Origin: JAHEZL01 sp046074525
GTDB lineage: Bacteria; Bacteroidota; Bacteroidia; Flavobacteriales_C; GCA-002722245
Length of the DNA: 64,000 bases
Direction of reading: 5' to 3'
Assembly (NCBI GenBank): GCA_046074525.1
Contig: JBJTOK010000036.1
Location: forward strand, 1-64,000
Positions 18,461 to 25,950 of the stretch are shown piece after piece (positions within the stretch are counted from its first letter, which is position 1; every line of letters starts with the position of its first letter). The notes under the pieces are model-generated. The model was not told where the DNA came from. It ran no database searches and saw only the letters and a program-made list of their open reading frames with translations. A program made the translations under genes and the position numbers.

Positions 18461-21400
18461 ATGGCAAAAAAGTATAAAGAATATTCAGGTTTGGATTTAC
18501 CCGCGGTAGCCCGCGATGTGCAAGCCTTTTGGGAAGCCAACAGCATCTTTGAGAAAAGTATTTCTTCGCGTCCCGACGATAAAAGTTTTGTGTTTTATGA
18601 GGGTCCGCCTTCAGCCAATGGTTTACCGGGCATCCACCACGTGATGGGCCGAACGATTAAAGACATTTTCTGTCGCTACAAAACCTTGAAAGGGTATAAA
18701 GTAAACCGTAAAGCCGGTTGGGATACACACGGCTTGCCGGTGGAATTGGGTGTTGAGAAGGAACTCGGCATCACCAAGGAAGACATCGGCAAGAAAATTT
18801 CCATTGAAGATTACAACAAAGCCTGCCGCGAGGCGGTAATGAAATACACCGACATCTGGAACAACCTCACCCAGCAGATGGGCTACTGGGTGGATATGGA
18901 AGATCCATATATCACCTACGAAAACAAATACATTGAAAGTGTTTGGTGGCTTTTGCAACAGTTGTACAACAAAGGATTGATGTACAAAGGCTACACCATC
19001 CAGCCTTACTCTCCGGCGGCCGGAACGGGCCTCAGCTCGCACGAGTTGAACCAACCGGGTTGCTACCGCGATGTGAAAGACACTACAGTGGTAGCCATGT
19101 TCAAAGTTAAAGGTTCAAAGTTCAATGTTGAAGGTGATGTGCATTTCCTCGCCTGGACGACCACGCCATGGACACTTCCTTCCAACACTGCATTGGCAGT
19201 AGGACCGAAGATTGAGTATGTGTTGGTAGAGACTTTCAATCAGTATACTCATACAAGAATCAAAGTAATTTTAGCTAAAGATTTATTCTTTAAACACTTT
19301 AAGCAAGGTGGAGATTATTCAGCCAAGGACATGGATACTATTGCTAAACAATCGGGATCTACGTTGGTTGCTAATTGGGAAAATGCAGACAGTTCAGATT
19401 TTGACGCGTCAAAGCATAAACCATATACTGTTTGGAGACAATTGGCAACGTTTAAAGGAGCTGATTTAGTAGATATTCAATACGAACAACTCCTGCCTTA
19501 CGCTTTACCACATGAGAATGCCGATAAGGCCTTTCGCGTGATTCCGGGTGATTTTGTTACCACCGAAGATGGTACAGGTATCGTGCACATTGCACCGACT
19601 TTTGGTGCCGATGATGCCAAGGTGGCCAAAGAGGCTGGTGTGCCGGGAATGCTCGTTTTAAACAGCGATGGCAATGCCGTTCCGCTGGTGGATTTGCAAG
19701 GAAAATTTGTTGCGCAGGCGGGTGAACTCGCAGGGAAATTTGTGAAGAACGAATATTACCCAGCTGGCCAGGAGCCTGAGAAATCGGTAGATGTAGAGAT
19801 TTCCATCAAACTTAAAACCGAAAACAAAGCGTTTAAAGTCGAGAAATACGAACACAGTTATCCGCATTGCTGGAGAACAGATAAGCCAGTATTATATTAT
19901 CCTTTAGATTCATGGTTTATCCGTGTTACCGATGTAAAAGAGCGCATGGTGGAGCTCAACAATACCATCAACTGGAAACCGAAAAGCACCGGTACCGGTC
20001 GATTCGGTAACTGGCTGGAAAATGCCAACGACTGGAATTTATCCCGTTCAAGATATTGGGGAATCCCGATTCCGGTGTGGACATCGGAAGACGGCAGTGA
20101 GCAAATCTGCATCGGCTCGGTGGAGCAACTCAAGGAAGAGTGTGCCAAAGCCGTAAAAGCCGGCGTGATGAAAAGCTCTCCGCTGGAGACTTTTGTGCCT
20201 GGAAATTTCAGCAAAGACAATTACAATATTCTCGATTTACATAAGAACTTCGTAGATCAAATTACGTTGGTTTCCGAAACAGGAAAGCCTTTGAAGCGCG
20301 AAAGCGATTTGATTGACGTGTGGTTCGATTCGGGTGCCATGCCTTATGCGCAGTGGCATTATCCTTTTGAAAACAAGGAACTCATCGATAACAACAAAGC
20401 CTATCCTGCGGATTTCATCGCCGAAGGAGTAGACCAAACCCGTGGCTGGTTTTATACTCTGCACGCAATTGCGACGATGTGTTTCGATAGCGTTGCATTT
20501 AAAAATGTAGTGTCGAATGGATTGGTCCTGGATAAAAACGGATCGAAAATGTCGAAACGTTTGGGCAATGCCATCGATCCTTTCCAAACCCTGGATAAAT
20601 ATGGTCCGGATGCTACGCGCTGGTACATGATTTCCAACGCACAGCCTTGGGATAATTTGAAGTTCGATCTGGACGGTATCACCGAAGTACAAAGAAAATT
20701 CTTTGGAACGCTTTACAATACTTACCAGTTCTTCGCCCTGTATGCTAATGTGGATGGATTCTCATATGCGGAAGCGGAAATACCAGTAAGCACAAGACAA
20801 GAAATTGATCGTTGGATTATTTCAAAATTGAATAGCTTAATTAAGGAAGTTGATGAATATTGGGCGGATTACGAGCCTACTAAGGCCGCTCGCGCCATTC
20901 AGGATTTTGTAGGGGAACACCTTAGCAATTGGTATGTTCGTCTTTGCAGAAGAAGATTCTGGAAAGGAGAATATACAGATGATAAAAAAGCGGCCTATCA
21001 AACTTTATATACATGTTTGGAAGTTGTGTCACAATTATCAGCTCCATTGGCACCGTTTTTTATGGACCGCCTCTTCAAAGATCTTAACGAAGTGACAGGG
21101 AAAAACAAAGCTGAATCTGTTCATTTGAGCGACTTTCCTCAAGCAAATGAAGGTGTGATTGATAAGGATTTGGAAGAGAGAATGGAATTGGCCCAGTCTT
21201 TTTCCTCAATGGTATTGAGTTTAAGGAAAAAGCATAAGATTAAGGTTCGTCAGCCATTACAGAAGATTTTAATTCCAATTTTGGATGAAAAATTCCTTTC
21301 TCAGGTTGAGGCAGTTGCTAGCCTTATTTGCTCAGAAGTAAATGTAAAAGATCTGGAATATATTAAAGGAGATTCAAACATCCTTGTAAAGAAAATCAAG

Positions 21401-21916
21401 GCGAACTTTAAGGTACTCGGACCGAAGTACCAGAAGCACATGAAGCAGATAGCTGCCGAGGTGTCCAAGTTTAATCAGCAGGACATCGCAACTCTGGAAA
21501 AATACAATGCGTACAAACTCGATATCGGCGGAGAGGAAATTATTCTTACTTTAGAAGATGTGGAAATTCTTTCGGAAGATATTCCTGGATGGGCAGTGGC
21601 GAATGAAGGAAGATTAACGGTGGCTTTGGACATGACCATAAGCAGTTCTTTAAAGGAAGAAGGTATCGCGAGAGAGTTAGTGAACAGGGTTCAGAATTTA
21701 CGTAAAGACAAGAACTTTGAACTCACTGATAGAATTAACTTAAAAATTCAGAAAGTTGAAGGCATAGTTGAGGCGATTCACAACAACAAAACTTATATTT
21801 GCAGCGAAGTACTCGCCAATGACATTGAGTGGGTAACAGCTATAGGCACTGAAGGACAGGAAGTGGAGGTGGACGACGATTTGAAAACTACAATTAGCAT
21901 TACAAAATTAAACTAA
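18461..21916 (+). CDS. ileS: Isoleucyl-tRNA synthetase, type 2
   Basis: The start is set at ATG 18461 (MAKKYKEYSGLDLPAVARD); an upstream in-frame ATG at 18434 would add nine unlikely residues. It has 1151 residues. The class I signature appears as GPPSANGLPGIHHVMG (HHVMG at 59-63) and KMSKR at 696-700. An editing domain lies between them (the GTGIVHIAPTFGADD stretch). The C-terminal part is of the DUF5915-like anticodon-binding type, with no zinc-binding cysteine cluster. These features place it with the eukaryote-like IleRS2 group usual in Bacteroidota. Known work on that group links it with low sensitivity to mupirocin. It charges tRNA-Ile in the cytoplasm. The DksA-like gene and lspA follow closely, probably as one operon. 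Confidence 0.97.
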   Translation: MAKKYKEYSGLDLPAVARDVQAFWEANSIFEKSISSRPDDKSFVFYEGPPSANGLPGIHHVMGRTIKDIFCRYKTLKGYKVNRKAGWDTHGLPVELGVEKELGITKEDIGKKISIEDYNKACREAVMKYTDIWNNLTQQMGYWVDMEDPYITYENKYIESVWWLLQQLYNKGLMYKGYTIQPYSPAAGTGLSSHELNQPGCYRDVKDTTVVAMFKVKGSKFNVEGDVHFLAWTTTPWTLPSNTALAVGPKIEYVLVETFNQYTHTRIKVILAKDLFFKHFKQGGDYSAKDMDTIAKQSGSTLVANWENADSSDFDASKHKPYTVWRQLATFKGADLVDIQYEQLLPYALPHENADKAFRVIPGDFVTTEDGTGIVHIAPTFGADDAKVAKEAGVPGMLVLNSDGNAVPLVDLQGKFVAQAGELAGKFVKNEYYPAGQEPEKSVDVEISIKLKTENKAFKVEKYEHSYPHCWRTDKPVLYYPLDSWFIRVTDVKERMVELNNTINWKPKSTGTGRFGNWLENANDWNLSRSRYWGIPIPVWTSEDGSEQICIGSVEQLKEECAKAVKAGVMKSSPLETFVPGNFSKDNYNILDLHKNFVDQITLVSETGKPLKRESDLIDVWFDSGAMPYAQWHYPFENKELIDNNKAYPADFIAEGVDQTRGWFYTLHAIATMCFDSVAFKNVVSNGLVLDKNGSKMSKRLGNAIDPFQTLDKYGPDATRWYMISNAQPWDNLKFDLDGITEVQRKFFGTLYNTYQFFALYANVDGFSYAEAEIPVSTRQEIDRWIISKLNSLIKEVDEYWADYEPTKAARAIQDFVGEHLSNWYVRLCRRRFWKGEYTDDKKAAYQTLYTCLEVVSQLSAPLAPFFMDRLFKDLNEVTGKNKAESVHLSDFPQANEGVIDKDLEERMELAQSFSSMVLSLRKKHKIKVRQPLQKILIPILDEKFLSQVEAVASLICSEVNVKDLEYIKGDSNILVKKIKANFKVLGPKYQKHMKQIAAEVSKFNQQDIATLEKYNAYKLDIGGEEIILTLEDVEILSEDIPGWAVANEGRLTVALDMTISSSLKEEGIARELVNRVQNLRKDKNFELTDRINLKIQKVEGIVEAIHNNKTYICSEVLANDIEWVTAIGTEGQEVEVDDDLKTTISITKLN

Positions 21917-21921
21917 CAGTT

Positions 21922-22323
21922 ATGGCAGCAAAGAAGGACGACGAAAAGGTAAGATACTCTGATCAGGAGTTGGCCGAATTCAAGAAAATTATTCTTGAAA
22001 AAATTGAGGAGTCTGAAGTAGACCTCAAGCATTTCCAGGGTCAGCTGGATCACTCCGGCGAAAACTCCGATTCGGAAAGCGCCAATACTTTCAATATGAT
22101 GGAAGATGGTTCTGAATCCATGAACCGTGAAAAAATTGCTTCCCTGGCTCACCGCCAGAGAAAATTTATCATGCAGCTTCAGGCGGCTTTGGTAAGAATT
22201 GAAAATAAAACATATGGCATCTGCCGCGAAACAGGGAAACTGATTTCAAAGGAGAGATTGCGCATTGTGCCTCATACTACCTTAAGTATTGAAGCGAAAA
22301 ACTCACAATCCAACAACGGTTAA
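21922..22323 (+). CDS. DksA/TraR-like protein lacking the zinc-finger cysteines
   Basis: 133 residues, starting 5 bases after ileS. The N-terminal 95 residues are charged and predicted to be a helical hairpin, like the DksA coiled coil. The C-terminal part, YGICRETGKLISKERLRIVP, is the DksA/TraR finger sequence. Only one cysteine (C101) remains of the usual four, so zinc cannot be held in the usual way. Family knowledge: DksA-type proteins bind the RNA polymerase secondary channel and modulate rRNA and stress promoters. Whether this form does so is inference. The small gene between ileS and lspA is a familiar arrangement in Bacteroidota. Confidence 0.85.
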   Translation: MAAKKDDEKVRYSDQELAEFKKIILEKIEESEVDLKHFQGQLDHSGENSDSESANTFNMMEDGSESMNREKIASLAHRQRKFIMQLQAALVRIENKTYGICRETGKLISKERLRIVPHTTLSIEAKNSQSNNG

Positions 22324-23039
22324 TGGACGAGCACAAAAGCAAGTCGGATTTAACAAAGGCCCTCATCACCATAGTTGCGGTACTTTTTATTGACCAGGCT
22401 GTTAAATTTTATATTAAAACTCATTTCTATTACAATGAGTCGGTAGATGTTTTTGGCTTGGAATGGCTCAAGATTCAATTTGTTGAAAATCCGGGAATGG
22501 CCTTTGGCTGGCAGATTCCTTTCCTTTCTCCGCAAACGGCTAAAATCCTGCTGACGCTTTTCAGGATAGTGGCGGTAAGTTTTATTGGATATTATCTTTG
22601 GCAAAAAATCAAGGGCGGTAAAGTAGGAGGAATGATTTATAGTCTGGCCCTTATTTTTGCGGGTGCTGTAGGCAACATTGTGGACTCGGTTTTTTACGGT
22701 AAAATATTCAACGAAAGCATTAATTTTTCTGATCAGGTGGCAACGTTCATGCCTGCCGAAGGCGGCTATACCGGCTGGTTGCAAGGAAGCGTTGTGGACA
22801 TGATTTTTTATGCAGCGCGCTGGCCGGAATGGGTGCCTTACTTTGGTAATGATTATATTTTCCCGCCTATTTTTAATGTTGCTGATTCCTCTATTACTAT
22901 TGGTGTGCTGATGATTTTACTTTTTCAGAGGAAGTATTTCAGGGAGCAGTTTTTGATGAAGGAGGAGCCGGTTTTGGAAACTCCCGTTCATCAGGAAGAA
23001 CAGCCGGTTGTGCCACCGGTGGAGAATCATCAAGCGTAA
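22323..23039 (+). CDS. lspA: Lipoprotein signal peptidase (signal peptidase II)
   Basis: 238 residues. The ATG overlaps the stop codon of the DksA-like gene by one base (taatg). Four membrane segments are visible. The conserved motifs are FVENPGMAFG, GAVGNIVD, GSVVDMI with D159 and FNVADSSITIG with D188; D159 and D188 form the aspartic catalytic dyad. It cleaves the signal peptide of diacylglyceryl-prolipoproteins in the inner membrane. The protein is longer than the roughly 165-residue proteobacterial enzymes because of an insertion before D159 and a Pro/Glu-rich cytoplasmic tail (EEPVLETPVHQEEQPVVPP). Both are common in Bacteroidota forms. Confidence 0.95.
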   Translation: MDEHKSKSDLTKALITIVAVLFIDQAVKFYIKTHFYYNESVDVFGLEWLKIQFVENPGMAFGWQIPFLSPQTAKILLTLFRIVAVSFIGYYLWQKIKGGKVGGMIYSLALIFAGAVGNIVDSVFYGKIFNESINFSDQVATFMPAEGGYTGWLQGSVVDMIFYAARWPEWVPYFGNDYIFPPIFNVADSSITIGVLMILLFQRKYFREQFLMKEEPVLETPVHQEEQPVVPPVENHQA

Positions 23040-23083
23040 TTTTCGCTTCAATTTTTATCATCTTAATCGTCCCACTCCAATCG

Positions 23084-23190
23084 TCATCGCGAAATTTTTG
23101 TACTCAAAAATGAAGCAACCTCCTTGCCTTTCTTGCGAATGCTTTTCTCGCGTATGCCATCCTGACGAAGGAAGGACCTATCGTCCTTTA
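23084..23190. repeat. Interspersed intergenic repeat (family copy C)
   Basis: Contains CATCGCGA, then a 7-bp hairpin atttttg-tact-caaaaat, then GAAGCAACCTCC. Next is GCGTATGCCATCCTGA (23150-23165), matching the cores at 9873-9888 and 51552-51567 on the opposite strand. It appears to combine two repeat types that occur singly elsewhere in the window. Confidence 0.5.
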
Positions 23191-23219
23191 TGTTTTCTTT
23201 TTTAAAGAAGCAAAGTTTC

Positions 23220-23245
23220 TTACTTTTTCCTTGATGAAAAAGTAA
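23220..23245. repeat. Perfect inverted repeat
   Basis: ttactttttc (23220-23229) and gaaaaagtaa (23236-23245) with a 6-base loop form a perfect 10-bp hairpin. Sequences of this kind are frequent between Bacteroidota genes. It could act as a bidirectional terminator for lspA and hddC, which are convergent. Confidence 0.5.
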
Positions 23246-23372
23246 CAAAAAATCAATAGCCAGGAGATGCTTCCGCGCACCTTGGCAAAAACGCGTTGCT
23301 TACAAGACCGAAGCTGCGCTGCTCCTCTTTATATCAAATCTCGGCCTCGCTTTTTGCCTCACCGCCAGCGCT

Positions 23373-23392
23373 GGCCCGCCTCCTGGCGGGCC
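23373..23392. repeat. GC-rich inverted repeat
   Basis: ggcccgcc (23373-23380) and ggcgggcc (23385-23392) with a tcct loop make a perfect 8-bp hairpin. There is no T-run on either side, so it is not a typical terminator. Confidence 0.5.
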
Positions 23393-23536
23393 TACGCACG
23401 GAGTTAGCAGCCCATTCCTAAAAGTATTTCCTACAATGGTTGCGTATGGGTTTCCCTCTCGGAGGAGAGGGGTGTGAGGGAATTGAGCGAGGGGAGGGAG
23501 GTGGATTAAGAAGCTTTAGTCTTCACAGCGTGAAAA

Positions 23537-24232
23537 TCATTTCCACAATAAATCCCTTTGCGCCCTTTCATAATCCTCAGGAATACCTATATCAATAAAG
23601 TATCCATCAAATTCAAAAGCGTGAAAAGAATGCGAAGCAAAGTATTTCTCCATGTAATCTTTCTCCATGGAAAATTTTTCAGGAAGGTGGAGCGCCAGAA
23701 ATTTTTCACGATCGATGATGTAAACTCCTGCGTTGATAAGACCTTCATCGACCTGTCGTTTTTCCTCAAAGGCAGTGATTCTGCTTCCGCTGATTTGCAA
23801 AATACCGTAGCGGTTGAAGTGGTACATCTTTTTGGCAGCGATGGAAAATTCACTATTTGCTTCATTGTGCTTTTCTTCCAAAGCTTTTAAATCAGCATCA
23901 AAGAAAGAATCACCATTGAGCACCACAACATTGCTCTCTTTGCATTTTTTTAATGCCAGCTGAATGCCGCCGCCGGTACCTAAAGGAGCAATTTCCTGGG
24001 CGTAGCTGAGAGAAATATTTTTATAGTAAGAACCGAAATAATTTTCAATGATTTCGTGTTTGTAGCCAGTAGATAAAACCACGTGCTCAATACCTTGTTT
24101 TATGGCGTAATTCAGTAAATATTCCAGAAAAGGTTTTCCCTTCACAGGCGCCATGGGCTTGGGAACATCAGCAACAACGGTTTGTAACCGCGTACCGAAT
24201 CCTCCTGCAAGTATGACGGCTTCTTTATGCAT
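23537..24232 (-). CDS. hddC: D-glycero-alpha-D-manno-heptose 1-phosphate guanylyltransferase-like
   Basis: 231 residues. The sugar-nucleotidyltransferase signature AVILAGGFGTRLQTVVADVP with the following KPM is at residues 5-27. VLNGDSFFDAD holds the metal-binding aspartate, and GYFIDIGIPEDY is near the C-terminus. The family makes NDP-sugars from sugar 1-phosphates. With gmhA and a heptose-kinase-type GHMP gene directly upstream in the same operon (its ATG overlaps the gmhA stop), the likely product is GDP-D-glycero-alpha-D-manno-heptose. Sequence alone cannot exclude another hexose 1-phosphate. Confidence 0.85.
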   Translation of the reverse strand: MHKEAVILAGGFGTRLQTVVADVPKPMAPVKGKPFLEYLLNYAIKQGIEHVVLSTGYKHEIIENYFGSYYKNISLSYAQEIAPLGTGGGIQLALKKCKESNVVVLNGDSFFDADLKALEEKHNEANSEFSIAAKKMYHFNRYGILQISGSRITAFEEKRQVDEGLINAGVYIIDREKFLALHLPEKFSMEKDYMEKYFASHSFHAFEFDGYFIDIGIPEDYERAQRDLLWK

Positions 24233-24807
24233 TATTTAGGAAAAACCCTGCTTTCTACGATCTCGCAAATGGAATGGCCAAGGAGCATGTGCACTTCCTG
24301 GATGCGTGGTGTGTCCTTGGAAGGCACGTTGATGAGGTAATCGCAGCAATCTTTCATTTTACCACCGGTTTCACCTGTCATTGCCACTACGATCATGCCT
24401 TGTTTACGGGCTTGCTCAAAGGCTTTTATTACGTTGGTCGAATTTCCGGAAGTAGACATCCCGATAAGGATATCGCCTTTTCGCCCTTTGGCCTTGATAA
24501 GACGGGCATATATCTCGTCGTAAGAATAATCGTTGGCTACTGCAGTGACATAAGAAGTATTCACGTGCAGGGCTTCCGAATACAAAGGTTCGCGATCGTA
24601 ATAAAATCTTCCACTGAATTCAGCAGCGAGGTGTTGCGCATCTGCAGCGCTGCCGCCATTGCCGCAAAACAAAACCTTTCCATCGTTCTGGAAGCACTTT
24701 ACGATCTCGTCGGCTACCTGCAGGGTGAGCTGTAAAAGTTGTGGTGATTGCAGTACTTTCGTCTTCAGCGCAATGGAATCGCTGATCATTCTCTTTAAAT
24801 TTTCCAT
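24232..24807 (-). CDS. gmhA: Sedoheptulose 7-phosphate isomerase
   Basis: 191 residues with one SIS domain. Motifs are LFCGNGGSAADAQHLAAEFS (residues about 46-65), GMSTSGNSTNVI and IQEVHMLLGHSICE near the C-terminus; the His and Glu in the last are typical of GmhA. It converts sedoheptulose 7-phosphate to D-glycero-D-manno-heptose 7-phosphate, the first step of heptose precursor synthesis, in the cytoplasm. It overlaps hddA by 13 bases upstream and hddC by one base downstream, so translation is probably coupled. Confidence 0.93.
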   Translation of the reverse strand: MENLKRMISDSIALKTKVLQSPQLLQLTLQVADEIVKCFQNDGKVLFCGNGGSAADAQHLAAEFSGRFYYDREPLYSEALHVNTSYVTAVANDYSYDEIYARLIKAKGRKGDILIGMSTSGNSTNVIKAFEQARKQGMIVVAMTGETGGKMKDCCDYLINVPSKDTPRIQEVHMLLGHSICEIVESRVFPK

Positions 24808-25817
24808 GTTTGTAAACCTCTTTCGGTAAAAAGGAATTCCTTGACAGAACCCTCGTATTTTGCCAGTGTTTTTTTAACGTTGAAGTGGGCGTTGTTCGGA
24901 CAGTAGAACATCATGAAACCGCCGCCGCCTGCGCCCGAAATTTTTCCACCTGTTGCTCCGGCAGCAGTCATTTCCTCATAAATCTTATCGATCATCGGAT
25001 TGCTGATGCCATCGGCCATTTGTTTTTTATACTTCCAGCTTTGATCAAGAATATCGCCAATCTGGTGGATGCCGCCTGTAAGCAGCGCTTCCTTCATCCT
25101 GATGGCCTGTTGCTTGAGCTGGTGTGTAGCTTCCAGCGATTTCTCCTGTTTGGAGCTGATGTTTTTGGTTTGTTGTTCTATGATAGTGGATGAATTCCGA
25201 CTGGTAGAGGTATGGAAAAGCACGAGGTTGGTTTCCAGTTCATATATGAAACGCTCCTTGATGCGCAGCGGATTCACGATCACCTTGTCGCCACCATAAA
25301 ATTCCATGAAGTTGAATCCTCCGAAAGTGGCAGCATACTGATCCTGTTTCCCGCCTGCCATATTGAGATCGATACGCTCAATTTCAAAAGCCAGGTGTGC
25401 GATGTCATATTCACCCAGCGGCAACTGCAGCCATTCGGCAAAAGCACCAACAATCGCCACTACCAGAGTGGAAGAGGAACCGAGGCCCGATCCCGGAGGA
25501 GCATCAACATGGGTATGCAGTTCAAAACTGAGTGGTTTTTTAATGAAATCCTTTACAATTCTGTTGTAAACACCTTTGAGTAAATCCAGCTCGCCGTTGA
25601 TTTCCAGTTCGGGAGCGCTGTTGAGTTCAATTTTGATGTTGCCGTCGCGGGCAAAAAGTACAATTTTATTGTCGTCGCGCGGAACAATGCTTGCCGTAGC
25701 AAAGGAGTTGATAGTGGCATTCAAAATAGCGCCTCCGTACAGGTCGGAATAAGGGCTTACATCGGTACCTCCGCCTGCAAGTCCGATACGTAAAGGAGCA
25801 CGGCTTCTAATGATCAT
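24795..25817 (-). CDS. hddA: D-glycero-alpha-D-manno-heptose 7-phosphate kinase-like (GHMP kinase)
   Basis: 340 residues. The GHMP kinase pattern is clear: RSRAPLRIGLAGGGTDVSPY at the N-terminus, the ATP-binding loop PPGSGLGSSSTLVVA at about residues 108-122, and a C-terminal GATGGKISGAGGGGFMMFY. The close link with gmhA and hddC points to HddA, which phosphorylates heptose 7-phosphate at C1 to give the alpha 1,7-bisphosphate. The phosphatase GmhB needed for the next step is not in the window. The gene is first in a minus-strand operon, divergent from the polysaccharide export gene. Confidence 0.9.
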   Translation of the reverse strand: MIIRSRAPLRIGLAGGGTDVSPYSDLYGGAILNATINSFATASIVPRDDNKIVLFARDGNIKIELNSAPELEINGELDLLKGVYNRIVKDFIKKPLSFELHTHVDAPPGSGLGSSSTLVVAIVGAFAEWLQLPLGEYDIAHLAFEIERIDLNMAGGKQDQYAATFGGFNFMEFYGGDKVIVNPLRIKERFIYELETNLVLFHTSTSRNSSTIIEQQTKNISSKQEKSLEATHQLKQQAIRMKEALLTGGIHQIGDILDQSWKYKKQMADGISNPMIDKIYEEMTAAGATGGKISGAGGGGFMMFYCPNNAHFNVKKTLAKYEGSVKEFLFTERGLQTWKI

Positions 25818-25950
25818 TTTTTTCTCTTTGGACTAAGATAGAATTATTTTTCCAAGAAAAATCCGGCTGCTCTTTTCAAATAGAGTTTCCGTTAAGAGAT
25901 AGTTAATTTTATTTTTTTACCTTCGCGCTAAAATTTGTACTTCTTATTGC

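Larger units (their letters stand above)
23040..23536. other. Intergenic stretch made of repeat-like hairpins
   Basis: No gene is supported in about 500 bp. It holds a diverged copy of the short repeats seen at 11170 and 9846, with a core GCGTATGCCATCCTGA at 23150-23165. It also has a perfect 10-bp hairpin (23220-23245), an 8-bp GC-rich hairpin (23373-23392), and a CCCTCTC/GAGAGGG hairpin near 23455-23472. It separates the convergent lspA and hddC operons. Confidence 0.65.

Noticed and set aside
23040..23536. CRISPR-like or attachment-site interpretation of the hairpins after lspA
   Set aside because: The hairpins differ in sequence, have no regular spacers, and no cas, integrase or tRNA gene lies nearby.
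25930..25942. ctaaaatttgta before the SLBB gene as a -7 box
   Set aside because: The spacing between TA and TTTG is one base too long for TAnnTTTG, and no -33 element is seen.
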